The notes under the pieces are model-generated. The model saw only the letters and a program-made list of their open reading frames with translations. It searched no databases and had not been told where the DNA came from. From contig NZ_JAULBC010000003.1 in the NCBI RefSeq assembly GCF_041060425.1, positions 1 through 64,000 on the forward strand: a stretch of DNA of 64,000 bases, in the 5' to 3' direction. The stretch comes from Danxiaibacter flavus. Its GTDB lineage: Bacteria > Bacteroidota > Bacteroidia > Chitinophagales > Chitinophagaceae. The translations under genes were made by a program, and so were the position numbers. This document shows, one piece after another, positions 25,074-34,259 of the stretch; position 1 is the stretch's first letter, and the number at the start of each line of letters is the position of its first letter.

Positions 25074-27821
25074 CTAGAAAGCGAACCACAGCTCTCCTTC
25101 CACTGGCTTATTATTTAACAACATATTCTTCTGACTTTCAGGGCCCATGGATGTGGCTTGTTGAAATTTAGTTCCAATTGCAGGAATTGCGCTCATGAAT
25201 CCAAGCGATGCATTTGGGAATGCCGGAGTAACATTATCATTTGTCATTGTCTTTGGCTTTTGCGGAACCAGCATCTGAAGAAAAACGTTGTCGTTATTGG
25301 TGTAAATGGTAAAATCAGATTCTTTGGTCTGGATGGTTGTCCAGTACACATTGGCATGGTATCCTTTGAACTCTGGATAGTTCCAGTTCTCGCCGGTAAC
25401 TGTGTTGTTGTATGCTTTTTGCCACACACCGAACTGCATTCCCTGCAGGCGGTTCTTCCAAACGCGGTATGGTCCGCGGCCGAGCCATTTCATCCCCGTG
25501 ATTTTTTCTTCAGGATAATTAAAAGTAATTCCCATGAAATCCCGTTCGCCTTTTGGCGCGTATTTGTATGAAAGCTTCGGCAGTTTGCCCGGCGCGAAAG
25601 TCCACGACATCTTGCTCCAGCCATTGCCGGAATAAGATATTTCCAGTATAACAGTGTCCTGATTTTTCGTTAGATCAAATGATTGTTTCACCTGATCCGG
25701 GCCTGCTGATGGTCCGCCCGATAATGAAATCTCTTTGCCTGAAGCATTGGTTACTTTTTGTAAATACCCGGAAGTTGTGTCGAAGGTATAAGTAATGTTG
25801 TTGGATACGATCTGCAATAACTTATCGTGATTTTTTATTTCGGTAGCAGTGTTTAATGTATTGGTTACCAGTTTTTTATTTACCTGTATTGCAGTTTGTA
25901 GTGGCCAACTCCAGGTGCTAATTTCTTTGCCGTCTTTGGCGATGGCTGTAACGTATAGCGCCTGGGATTTTGGCAGACTTGAAAGCACGGGTAATGGTAT
26001 GGAGCGCTTCTCTCCTGGCAAAATGGATGGCATGTTAATGAAACCAGAATCAACCCAATTGGTCATTGATTCATTCCCCTTTGACGAAGAAAAGTTCGCC
26101 AGCTTCCATTTCAATTTACAGTCACTTAAGTTGGTGAAATGGTATCTGTTTTCAACAAGCAGATTTCCGTCGAAGTCAACAGACAATGTTTTCGTAGAAA
26201 TATAAACCGGACTCCAGATCTGTTTGATGGCATAATAACTTGCTTCTTTTTCCCTGTACGGACCAATAATACCGTCAGGTGCGTGATTTCCGTGGCAATC
26301 TATCATGCCATTCATATCTGTTCTGACAACACCCTCATCATGAAATGCCCATAAGAAGCCTCCTGCATTTGCATGATACGTGCGCATGCGTTCCCAAAAG
26401 TCTTCCAGACCTGCTGCATGGCCGCCATCATAAAGTCCATGCATATATTCTGTCGGAAAGAACACATCGTTGCCATAAAGGCTTTCATTAACGATGTACT
26501 TGTAGTCCGGGTAATGTTTGGTATCTGTGCCGTTGAACTTCTCCCACGGATGAATCACCAGTCGCTTTTGCGGATCATACAACGCATAGTCATTATCCAA
26601 AGCGCGGTTCCAGCCACCTTCATTACCATTATCCCAAATAACAATGCTTGGATGATTAACATCGCGGGTCACCAACTCCTTCACCAATCTTTTGCCTGAG
26701 ACTGTATCGTATGCTGCCTGCCAGCCGGTTAATTCATCGAGTACCATCAGTCCCAATGAGTCGCATAGATCAAGAAATTGTCTGTCTGGTGGGTAATGAC
26801 TCATTCGGACCGCGTTCATATTCATGTCCTTTATCAGGCCTATATCCATTAAGTGAATGTCGCGGCTTAAGGTTCTTCCGCTGGCTGGCCACTCGCTATG
26901 TCTGTCAACACCTTTGAAGACGACTTTTGTTCCATTGAGATAAAAGCCATCATGTGGCTTTAAAACTGCAGTTCTAAATCCAAAACGCTGGTTTACAGAG
27001 TGTATGATTGAGTTGTTTCTTATAAGATTAAAAGTGATCTGGTAGAGATTGGGTTGTTCGGGATTCCATAAAAGAATATGATCAAATGATTGCGTCAATA
27101 TAGATTCATTGCCTGCCAACGATACAGTAAAAGATTTTCCAACAACTGTTCCGTTAAGCGTTTGTACCTTGGCTTGTATAACGTCGCCCGGTTTTGTATT
27201 GTTATGAAAGATTGTAGCTTCAAGATTTCCGTCAGCTGTTGCATTAATTGCGGTACGCTCTATATGTGTTTGAGGTAGAGCTTCGAGATAGACTGGTCTG
27301 TAAATTCCGCCAAAAGCCCAGAAGTCTCCTCCCCTTTCAGCTTTTTCTATACTGGCATTTGATGAAGCTTTACTAACTGTAACATCTAATTTATTTGTTG
27401 CGCCAAATTTTACAAGACTGGTTATGTCATAACTGAATTCATAAAATCCGCCCTGGTGAACTGGTCCGCATGACTTGCCATTGACTTTCACTTCCACATC
27501 TGTCATGGCTCCTTCAAAGATGATCTTTACTATTTTATTCTGCCATGATGCCGGAACCGTAAAGCTGGTTTTGTATAATCCTTGTTCATTGATCTTGTCT
27601 TTATCATGGCCATAAGTGTATTGACCAAAACCCTGCAGCTCCCAGTTGGATGGCACGGCAATCTTGGTCCATTTACCACTGTTGTTTCCTTTAGTGCAGA
27701 AAAAACCCCATTGAACGGTGTGGTCTTTATCTGTACCGGAGATGTATTGCCTGACGGTTTGTTGTGCGTGAAGTGATTGAAAAATGATGAATAGTAAAAA
27801 GAGGAATAAGACTTTTTTCAT
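25074..27821 (-). CDS. Glycoside hydrolase family 2, beta-galactosidase-like
   Basis: With the start at ATG 27821 the protein has 915 residues and a signal peptide (MKKVLFLFLLFIIFQSLHAQ). A longer frame upstream only reads through repeat DNA. The order is: a jelly-roll sugar-binding domain, an Ig-like domain, the TIM barrel (about 290-580) and C-terminal beta domains. The proton donor is Glu401 in WDNGNEGG and the nucleophile Glu458 in FFPTEYMHG. The barrel also shows GVDRHSEWP and AVRMSHYPPD. The family cleaves beta-galactosides or other beta-linked sugars from oligosaccharides in the periplasm. It is the last gene of the first PUL; in a xyloglucan context it would remove side-chain galactose. 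Substrate assignment is inference. Confidence 0.9.
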   Translation of the reverse strand: MKKVLFLFLLFIIFQSLHAQQTVRQYISGTDKDHTVQWGFFCTKGNNSGKWTKIAVPSNWELQGFGQYTYGHDKDKINEQGLYKTSFTVPASWQNKIVKIIFEGAMTDVEVKVNGKSCGPVHQGGFYEFSYDITSLVKFGATNKLDVTVSKASSNASIEKAERGGDFWAFGGIYRPVYLEALPQTHIERTAINATADGNLEATIFHNNTKPGDVIQAKVQTLNGTVVGKSFTVSLAGNESILTQSFDHILLWNPEQPNLYQITFNLIRNNSIIHSVNQRFGFRTAVLKPHDGFYLNGTKVVFKGVDRHSEWPASGRTLSRDIHLMDIGLIKDMNMNAVRMSHYPPDRQFLDLCDSLGLMVLDELTGWQAAYDTVSGKRLVKELVTRDVNHPSIVIWDNGNEGGWNRALDNDYALYDPQKRLVIHPWEKFNGTDTKHYPDYKYIVNESLYGNDVFFPTEYMHGLYDGGHAAGLEDFWERMRTYHANAGGFLWAFHDEGVVRTDMNGMIDCHGNHAPDGIIGPYREKEASYYAIKQIWSPVYISTKTLSVDFDGNLLVENRYHFTNLSDCKLKWKLANFSSSKGNESMTNWVDSGFINMPSILPGEKRSIPLPVLSSLPKSQALYVTAIAKDGKEISTWSWPLQTAIQVNKKLVTNTLNTATEIKNHDKLLQIVSNNITYTFDTTSGYLQKVTNASGKEISLSGGPSAGPDQVKQSFDLTKNQDTVILEISYSGNGWSKMSWTFAPGKLPKLSYKYAPKGERDFMGITFNYPEEKITGMKWLGRGPYRVWKNRLQGMQFGVWQKAYNNTVTGENWNYPEFKGYHANVYWTTIQTKESDFTIYTNNDNVFLQMLVPQKPKTMTNDNVTPAFPNASLGFMSAIPAIGTKFQQATSMGPESQKNMLLNNKPVEGELWFAF

Positions 27822-27861
27822 ATGCAGTTGCGTTGAGAGCATGCAATATCGTGATTTTTTT

Positions 27862-28027
27862 GAACCACGGAGGCACCGCGAATGAACGAAACACGGAGAT
27901 CTTTGCCACAAAGACGCAAAGACGAGAAGGGGGCACAAAGTTTATGAACCACGGAGGCACGGCGAATGAACGAAACACGGAGATCTTTGCCACAAAGACG
28001 CAAAGACGAGAAGGGGCACAAAGTCTA
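27862..28027 (+). repeat. Two near-identical 80-85 bp tandem repeat units
   Basis: The unit begins GAACCACGGAGGCAC, continues with GAATGAACGAAACACGGAGA and CTTTGCCACAAAGACGC, and ends GGGGGCACAAAG. Two copies stand head to tail, differing by a few bases. A third diverged piece follows to about 28100. Confidence 0.85.
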
Positions 28028-28123
28028 TGAACCACGGCGGCACAGAAGGCACAGGCGAAACACAGCAATTTTTTGCCACTAAGACTGCAAGTGGCAAAGA
28101 TACTTTAGACCAAAAAGTGATTT

Positions 28124-28485
28124 AAAAAACTTAGTGCCTCTTTGTGTTCCTCGTGTCTTCGTGTTTCAGAAAAGTCTGTCGTGGTTCTTCGTGTCTTCCG
28201 TGCCTCCGTGGTTTTATTTTCTTCGTGCCTCTTTGCGTCCTTCGTGTCTTCGTGTTTCAGAAAAGTCCGTCGTGGTTCTCCGTGCCTTCTGTGCCTCCGT
28301 GGTTTTATTTCTTCGTGCCGCTTTGCGTCCTTCATGTCTTGGTGTTTCAGACAAGTCCGTCGTGGTTCTTCGTGTCTTCCGTGCCTCCGTGGTATTGTTT
28401 CTTCGTGCCGCTTTGCGTCCTTCGTGTCTTCGTGTTTCAAAAAAAATCCGTCGTGTTTCTCCCTGTCGCCCGTGCCTCCGTGGTT
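28124..28485 (-). repeat. Four tandem copies of an 87-bp unit in opposite orientation
   Basis: The units read on the + strand as CTTCGTGCCTCTTTGCGTC, CTTCGTGTCTTCGTGTTTC, GTCCGTCGTGGTTCT and GTGCCTCCGTGGTTTTA. This is the same family as the 27862 block but inverted, so the gap between the GH9 and GH2 genes can form a long imperfect hairpin. Long open frames here arise from the repeat composition and are not genes. Confidence 0.85.
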
Positions 28486-30273
28486 TTACCAGCCGGCTTG
28501 AGGCGCGAGTGCTTCGAAGGCATTGGCGATGTATACAAGCGGTGCGTTCCAGTTGATGGCGATTTCGTTGCTGGCATATGCGGGATCAATATCAACATAC
28601 GCTGTCTCCGGTTCTGTGAATTCATATTTGCTGCCGTCCTGGCGACCGGGATTGGGACCGCCTGCCAAAAGGCCGGGAATAGGAGCTGCAATATTATCCG
28701 CAACAGAAGGACGATGATGAGGATGCATGGTGCTTTTACAACCTACGCCTGTTACGAAGCTATAGCCAGTAGCATTCCGGCCAAGAATATAATCAAGATT
28801 GGAAAGTGCGTTGGTAAGATATTTTTTATCGCGTGTTTGAAGCCAGGCATTGATCAAAATAATAGACTGATTAGCTGCATTGGAATTACTACCCCAGTTA
28901 AAGTCCTTTGGCGATCTGCCCATTACCGTTTTAAAGGCGTTAGCCTGCACGGGCTCCAGATAGCCATCAGCAAATGCAATTAATTGTTTACTCACAAATG
29001 CAATATCATTTGAATAAGCAGCCAGATTATTTTTTCTGCGGAGCAAAGTATAGTACCCAAGCATCTGCACGTTGCTCCATGAAGGAAGTGTCATTGTAGT
29101 ATTGATGTGTTGCTGCACTACAGCATAATATTGCTTGTCTTTTGTCGTAGCCAATAATTCGCTGGCTGCCCAAAACCATTCGTCGTCAAAATGCTTGTCG
29201 CCATAAGCACCTGTCGTTATTTTGGGAGAGAATGTTTTATTGATCTCTTCCTGGTTATATGCAACAGCCGGATTAGCCAATGCCCATTGCCAAGCGGATT
29301 GAGAAGCTTTCAGACAACTGTCACTTAATCCGGGCAGTTGCTTGTCGAACTTCTTAAAGATGCGGCAAGCCTGGGCCGTTACGGCTGCAAAATCCAGTGT
29401 GGCGGCTGTTCCTTTTTGCACCACATATCTTGACAGTTTCGTAATACCCGGCATCACCATGCCGTCAAATGCAGCATTGGTACATTTATGATACACGCCG
29501 CCATCATTAGGATCCTGCATGGTGAGCATCCATCTTAAATTATAACATACTTCGTTTAATATGTCGGGTACTTTATCATTGCTTTCCGGAATATTGGTTT
29601 CCAGTGTATCGAAGTATGTGGTAAAATCCTCGTACGCAGATAACAAGGTTCCCATTGTAATACCTGAATTCACAATGTATTTGTTATAGTCGCCGGCATC
29701 ATACCAGCCATACGGACTGGAGATGACAAAACCTTCCGGTCTTTTTGGTGTTGCTGCTGAAGCGTGGATCAACACTGCGGTATCCGGATGTCCCGCAGGC
29801 CTTGCCCATTTGCCTGCATATTTCTCTTCCAGGGGCATCGAAACCCGCTGGTAGTAAAAGCCTTTTAATGATGAAACCGCTACAGCATGTTGTGCATGTT
29901 GTTTGATCTCAAAGCTGCATGAGTTGGGATAACCGGGAATAGCTACAACATATTTCCCATTTTTTTGAAAGGATGAAAAATCTGCATAACGCGTCTTCAA
30001 TGACGAATTCTTTGATTGCATTTCATTTTCAAGCTTTCCTTTGAAAACAGTATCTTTTTTGGATTCGGAGAGAATAAAAAAATCATCACTGTTAACAGGT
30101 GCAATAATGATTGCGGCTTTGGGACCTTTGGTATAATATCCTACGTGGTTAATGCGAATCTTATTTATCTCAGATTGAGCTTTTGCGGTGACGTACATTG
30201 GCAACGAGAATAAAAGCAAAATCAATTTCGATAAATGTCTTTTTCTGTTTAATGGTTCGTGATTCGCAATCAT
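28486..30273 (-). CDS. Glycoside hydrolase family 9 endoglucanase
   Basis: This 595-residue protein has a signal peptide (KLILLLFSLPMYVTAKAQ), an N-terminal Ig-like CelD_N domain (IRINHVGYYTKGPKAAII) and an (alpha/alpha)6 barrel. Catalytic motifs are YDAGDYNKY (Asp195 as the likely base), the HPHHRPS box and the acid Glu570 in YASNEIAINWNAPL. GH9 enzymes cut beta-1,4-glucan backbones by inversion; in PULs with a surface glycan-binding protein they often act on xyloglucan or mixed-linkage glucan. It lies in the same direction as the SusC/D genes. Confidence 0.93.
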   Translation of the reverse strand: MIANHEPLNRKRHLSKLILLLFSLPMYVTAKAQSEINKIRINHVGYYTKGPKAAIIIAPVNSDDFFILSESKKDTVFKGKLENEMQSKNSSLKTRYADFSSFQKNGKYVVAIPGYPNSCSFEIKQHAQHAVAVSSLKGFYYQRVSMPLEEKYAGKWARPAGHPDTAVLIHASAATPKRPEGFVISSPYGWYDAGDYNKYIVNSGITMGTLLSAYEDFTTYFDTLETNIPESNDKVPDILNEVCYNLRWMLTMQDPNDGGVYHKCTNAAFDGMVMPGITKLSRYVVQKGTAATLDFAAVTAQACRIFKKFDKQLPGLSDSCLKASQSAWQWALANPAVAYNQEEINKTFSPKITTGAYGDKHFDDEWFWAASELLATTKDKQYYAVVQQHINTTMTLPSWSNVQMLGYYTLLRRKNNLAAYSNDIAFVSKQLIAFADGYLEPVQANAFKTVMGRSPKDFNWGSNSNAANQSIILINAWLQTRDKKYLTNALSNLDYILGRNATGYSFVTGVGCKSTMHPHHRPSVADNIAAPIPGLLAGGPNPGRQDGSKYEFTEPETAYVDIDPAYASNEIAINWNAPLVYIANAFEALAPQAGW

Positions 30274-30340
30274 CGTATGTAAATTGTAATTTATAGATTA
30301 TCATTTTTTCGAACGTTCTTTTGGCTTGATCCAAAAAACT

Positions 30341-30368
30341 CCCACCTGAATGACGACAGTCGGGCAGG
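30341..30368. repeat. REP-like hairpin, copy 1
   Basis: CCCACCTGA ... TCGGGCAGG arms surround ATGACGACAG. Related copies are at 40845 and 47963. Arms pair with one or two G-T pairs. Confidence 0.6.
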
Positions 30369-30425
30369 AAAAACTTAAGGCAAACATCCGCCCGGATGAA
30401 TCCGTTCGGACGGGCGAATGCCTCC

Positions 30426-30447
30426 GTCCCCACAGTACTGTGGGGAC
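30426..30447. repeat. Perfect 22-bp palindrome
   Basis: Arms GTCCCCACAGT and ACTGTGGGGAC are exact reverse complements with no spacer. The following base breaks symmetry. No T-run follows, so it is not a classical terminator. Confidence 0.7.
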
Positions 30448-30912
30448 CGCCAACGTCTCTCCAAACTGCAGCTTGCACTGCCTTGTACAGGCGGGCTCTA
30501 CATTTTTATTTCAATCAGCAATAAACTATTAACTCCTTCTATCGCCGGTACCGCGATGTAATTTTTCGTCTTGAAAATCTTTAACAGCGTGGCTTTACTT
30601 GCCAGTCATAAAAACCTGCAACGTCTCATTTAAAACGTACAACGTATCACATAATACTTATAACTCCCTTTCAGAAACCGTCACCGGCATAAAGCCGGCA
30701 ACGGTGCTGTTATTCCCAATATAAGACACTCGAGTTTTACGTTGTAAGTTATACGTTGTACGTTTATGAAAATACCTGTAAACATCGTGATCATAGTCTT
30801 GCATTTGAGTTCGAAAAGACAAGCTACAACATCCTTTCTGTCATAAAACTTACAACTAAGAACTCACCCTGGTTTTAGGCTTTAAGCTTTAGGCTTTGGG
30901 CTTTCTTACAAC

Positions 30913-32661
30913 TTACTTCTCCACAACGACGAAGCTAACCGACCTCGCCGGAGCCAGCATCCTGATGCCATCTTTAACCATCGCGGCATTTGCCTGGATG
31001 GATGTATAATTATCCGGGCCGCCTGAAACGCCTGAAGGACCAATACCATTAATATACACTTTCCTTGAGAATTCACCATTGTCATTGCCGCCGGTAAGTG
31101 TATACCAATAGTATTTTTCGCCTGATTTAAAGTTCTTCAAATTAATCGTGACTGTTTTGTCGCCGGTACCCGTATTTACAATAGCGACTGCACTTTGCCC
31201 GGATGAAAAGGTAGTGGCATATGAGACAATATCGGTTGAAGACGATGTTGAATTGACCAACCGGTCTCCCATATACTTCTGGAAATAATACATATGGTAA
31301 AATGCCGGACGCGGGCTCCATTTGGCCACTCCACCCGGTTCATCGCCTGCATTGAACATACCATGATCATTTCCATTATCCCAACCATTTGACAAATCCC
31401 ATCGCGAAGCCATGCCAAACTTGTTCTTCATCAACTCTCCCAACACCATTACCGCATGCATTCCGGAAACATGAGATACCATTTGCAGGGAACCTGTCGC
31501 AAAAATGTTCCATTCTGTCAGAGCAATGGGCTTAACGGTTCCGCCGTTTGAAGCAATATTTCCTGTGACATATGTCATGATGTTTTTTGGTACTGACGAT
31601 GCAGCGTTAAGAATGTCTGCAGCTTTTGAGTTTGTGTTGTAGGGTGTGAAATAACTATGCACAATATAAAAATCAGTTGCACTCCCTGCTTGTTTAACCA
31701 CGCCGTTGTTCCAGTTTTGATCAGTCGGCGTTTGCCATGATGCAGGTGCAGTTTCAAGCAGTTGAGATCCGATGTAAATTGTCTTGCCAATTTCCTGTGC
31801 GGCTCTACGCATGGAATCAATAAACACTTTTACATGTTTGCCATATAACTCACCGGTGATATATTCCGGCTGTCCGTCTTTATTCTGTGAGACATCAATA
31901 CGATAGCCAGCCTGCCAGGTGCCATTACTTTCATTGCCAATTTCCCAGTATCTGGTTCTGCCATTATCATAACGAACCCAGTCAGCAGCAAGGTGTGCTG
32001 CATCTGCAACCGGATCAGCTCCGGTTCCATAACGGGCATAACCATAGTTAACAGTGATCATGCCTTCGTTGCCGGATTGTTGTAAAGTGTTATAATAATT
32101 ATCGACCGATAATGTCCAACCCTCTTCATTTTTTCCGAACCAGTAACCAGCGTCAATGTTGGCTCCGTTAGCATCTTTTATTTTCAGCGGAGCGGTAGCC
32201 GGTACTACACCTTTGGCCGCGTTCCATAGATAAACGCTGCTGATATTTCCACCCGGGAATCTTATGATTTTAGGATGAAGCTGTTTAATATTATTTAGCA
32301 AAGCCGGCTCCGTTACAATCTGACTCATGTATGGGTTGGCATTGTTGCCAAAAAGATTGGTCGATATTTTGGTAACAACATTTGTCGCATCTATATCAAT
32401 GGTAACAGCCGGATTACCGGGTTTTTCCATCATCGTACAGGTTGGCACGGTAAAATTTTTCGCAGCCCAGTCATCCATAAAAAATCCCTGCGTATTTGCT
32501 GGTGGAGGGTCAACAGCAGCGGGAATGGTTACAGTTGTATCTGCTCCGCCGCCATTGTTATTATTATTGGTTGTATTGCTCTTCTTACATGAATAACTCA
32601 ATGTGGTTATACATATCATTGGCAGTAACAAACAATAGACTTTGTGTTTGTAGCTGTACAT
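30913..32661 (-). CDS. Clan GH-A glycoside hydrolase, arabinofuranosidase (GH51)-like lipoprotein
   Basis: This 582-residue protein has a lipoprotein signal (TTLSYSC, Cys25) and an Asn/Gly-rich linker. A TIM barrel follows, with the acid/base Glu244 in WEIGNES, the nucleophile Glu383 in LTEWNI, and RFPGGN near residue 135. A C-terminal beta domain starts at about 480. The WEIGNE ... TEWN spacing and RFPGGN fit GH51-like alpha-L-arabinofuranosidases, but GH44 or GH30-related families cannot be excluded by eye. It is probably displayed at the outer membrane. It lies in the PUL just after the surface glycan-binding protein. Confidence 0.78.
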   Translation of the reverse strand: MYSYKHKVYCLLLPMICITTLSYSCKKSNTTNNNNNGGGADTTVTIPAAVDPPPANTQGFFMDDWAAKNFTVPTCTMMEKPGNPAVTIDIDATNVVTKISTNLFGNNANPYMSQIVTEPALLNNIKQLHPKIIRFPGGNISSVYLWNAAKGVVPATAPLKIKDANGANIDAGYWFGKNEEGWTLSVDNYYNTLQQSGNEGMITVNYGYARYGTGADPVADAAHLAADWVRYDNGRTRYWEIGNESNGTWQAGYRIDVSQNKDGQPEYITGELYGKHVKVFIDSMRRAAQEIGKTIYIGSQLLETAPASWQTPTDQNWNNGVVKQAGSATDFYIVHSYFTPYNTNSKAADILNAASSVPKNIMTYVTGNIASNGGTVKPIALTEWNIFATGSLQMVSHVSGMHAVMVLGELMKNKFGMASRWDLSNGWDNGNDHGMFNAGDEPGGVAKWSPRPAFYHMYYFQKYMGDRLVNSTSSSTDIVSYATTFSSGQSAVAIVNTGTGDKTVTINLKNFKSGEKYYWYTLTGGNDNGEFSRKVYINGIGPSGVSGGPDNYTSIQANAAMVKDGIRMLAPARSVSFVVVEK

Positions 32662-32916
32662 AGATTGAGTTTAAGCCTTCAGGTGTCAGGTATCAGGTAC
32701 CAGTTTTAGCGTCAGCTTTCAGAAAAAAGGTAACAGGTATCGGGTATCAGTTGCAGGTTTAAGCGCGTTTGTTTTTAAGCCTCTGCCTGCATGATCAATT
32801 TCGATGAATTAGTTTGCCAGTTATCACCGGATAAGATACAGCTACCCTCCCAGATAGGCTGTACCCCGATCGCTGATACCTGATAACCTGTTACCTGATT
32901 CCTGATAGCATACAGC
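32662..32916. repeat. CAGGTATCAGGTACCAG word repeats
   Basis: Words of the form CAGGTATCAGG, GTAACAGGTATCGGGTATC and GATAACCTGTTACCTGATTC occur in both orientations, so the two ends of the gap can pair. No gene is seen. Confidence 0.7.
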
Positions 32917-34182
32917 TTAGTTTGCCACTTTTACTATCCTGATATTATCTATTGCCATTGTTGCGCGGATATCGGCTGTTGTTCCATTCGAGATCACAAT
33001 ACGCATTGTCTGGCTGTTGTTCAGATCCTTGTATTTATTCAGGGCATTTCCACCACCGTTAACCAGTTTTCCGAGGTTTACTGAAACCGTGTACCACTTG
33101 CCGTCGGCGCTTTTTACAAAGTTTTTCAGCGGAAGGTTAATGCCATAGTCGCCTTGTGATAATTGTAGTATGAGCTCCCCTATCGGCTGCAATGTGGACA
33201 TTTCAAACTTCAGATCATAACTCGCAAGTGGTGTTTCTCCGTCATACTTATCTGCAGGAGTCTGAGGAAACAACTTGCCGCCGTTAGTGCCGGACCAGTT
33301 GTCCATGTCAATTACTTTATCATTTGTCCAGCCCCAGTTAGCAGGAATGTTAATGTTGATCATGGCGAAATTGTTGTCGATCGCATTGATTCCAGGGTAT
33401 GTATTCATTACAGCTTTACCTGCATCCAGGCCCCATCCGAAATTCAATATTCCGCCCCCGTCATTTTTGGTATCCCAGTCAAGCGTCATTCCAATTCCTG
33501 AATGATCATACAATTTGTTTTCGCGTGTATCTGCAGACCATCCGCTTTGCGATTTTACAAAAATGCCGCCGGTCGCGGGAGTCACCCCGGAAGGGACCGT
33601 TACGGTTAAAGATGTTCCATCTGCTGATGTGGTAAAACCTGTTGTTATAGCTGCACTTCCGGGAAAAGATATGCTATCTACAAAGAAGAAATATTTCCCA
33701 TAAAGCGTGATAGATTCACCGGCTCTCGCATATTCATTACTGATCTGATCTATAGCTGGAGGAGGCGGCAATATCTTGAATTTGTAAACTGCTTCACCCT
33801 TGGGTGTGGTCACTTTTAGTTCATCAGGAACGTTTGGATTGGTTGCAACGGTCGGCACAGAGTCGGGCACCGTTATCACCAGGTATTGATCCGTTGCATA
33901 AACGGGGTTTACATCAACCACATAACCGTTAAATGCAACGGTCGTCGCACCAACAAGATTCTTACCAACAATAGCAAGTGTACTTCCCAATGTTGCCTGG
34001 CTCAGGCTGCTATCGGTTGTTTTCGGATCAGTCAATCTTACCCTTTCAATTGAAGGAGGTCCTGCCGCCACAGGTATGTCAAGGTTATCTTTTTTACAGG
34101 AAAAAAAGAACGCCATACTTCCGCACAAAAGAAGCAGTAAGTGGCTTATTTTTTTAGGGAAGATGATATTTTGATATTGCAT
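32917..34182 (-). CDS. Surface glycan-binding lipoprotein (SGBP, IPT/TIG domains)
   Basis: This 421-residue protein has a lipobox at Cys29 (AFFFSC) and two IPT/TIG Ig-like domains (about 40-220, with ATLGSTLAIVGKNL and YARAGESITLYGKYF). Its C-terminal half matches the beta-sandwich glycan-binding domain of SGBP-B-like proteins (WDTKNDGGGILNFGW, then IDNIRI at the end). Such proteins sit on the outer surface and capture polysaccharide for the SusC/D complex. The C-terminal type is best known from xyloglucan loci. It lies 77 bp after susD. Confidence 0.85.
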   Translation of the reverse strand: MQYQNIIFPKKISHLLLLLCGSMAFFFSCKKDNLDIPVAAGPPSIERVRLTDPKTTDSSLSQATLGSTLAIVGKNLVGATTVAFNGYVVDVNPVYATDQYLVITVPDSVPTVATNPNVPDELKVTTPKGEAVYKFKILPPPPAIDQISNEYARAGESITLYGKYFFFVDSISFPGSAAITTGFTTSADGTSLTVTVPSGVTPATGGIFVKSQSGWSADTRENKLYDHSGIGMTLDWDTKNDGGGILNFGWGLDAGKAVMNTYPGINAIDNNFAMININIPANWGWTNDKVIDMDNWSGTNGGKLFPQTPADKYDGETPLASYDLKFEMSTLQPIGELILQLSQGDYGINLPLKNFVKSADGKWYTVSVNLGKLVNGGGNALNKYKDLNNSQTMRIVISNGTTADIRATMAIDNIRIVKVAN

Positions 34183-34259
34183 AATTTATCTTTTAAATTG
34201 ATCGCGCAGATCGTTTAAGATTCGTTTGATTATTTCTTTGCGCCATTTTTATCAGCCGC

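Larger units (their letters stand above)
30274..30912. repeat. Repeat-filled gap between GH9 and the clan GH-A gene
   Basis: It contains a REP-like hairpin (30341-30368), a 22-bp palindrome (30426-30447), AACGTACAACGTATCAC-type words (30628-30660), TTTTACGTTGTAAGTTATAC (30733 on) and TTTAGGCTTTAAGCTTTAGG words (30875 on). No gene is seen in over 600 bp inside an otherwise compact PUL. Confidence 0.75.

Noticed and set aside
28134..28983. Several overlapping + strand frames of up to 279 codons
   Set aside because: They run through the inverted 87-bp repeat block and into antisense of GH9; the repetitive SSCLRVSEK-like text is an artefact of the repeat.
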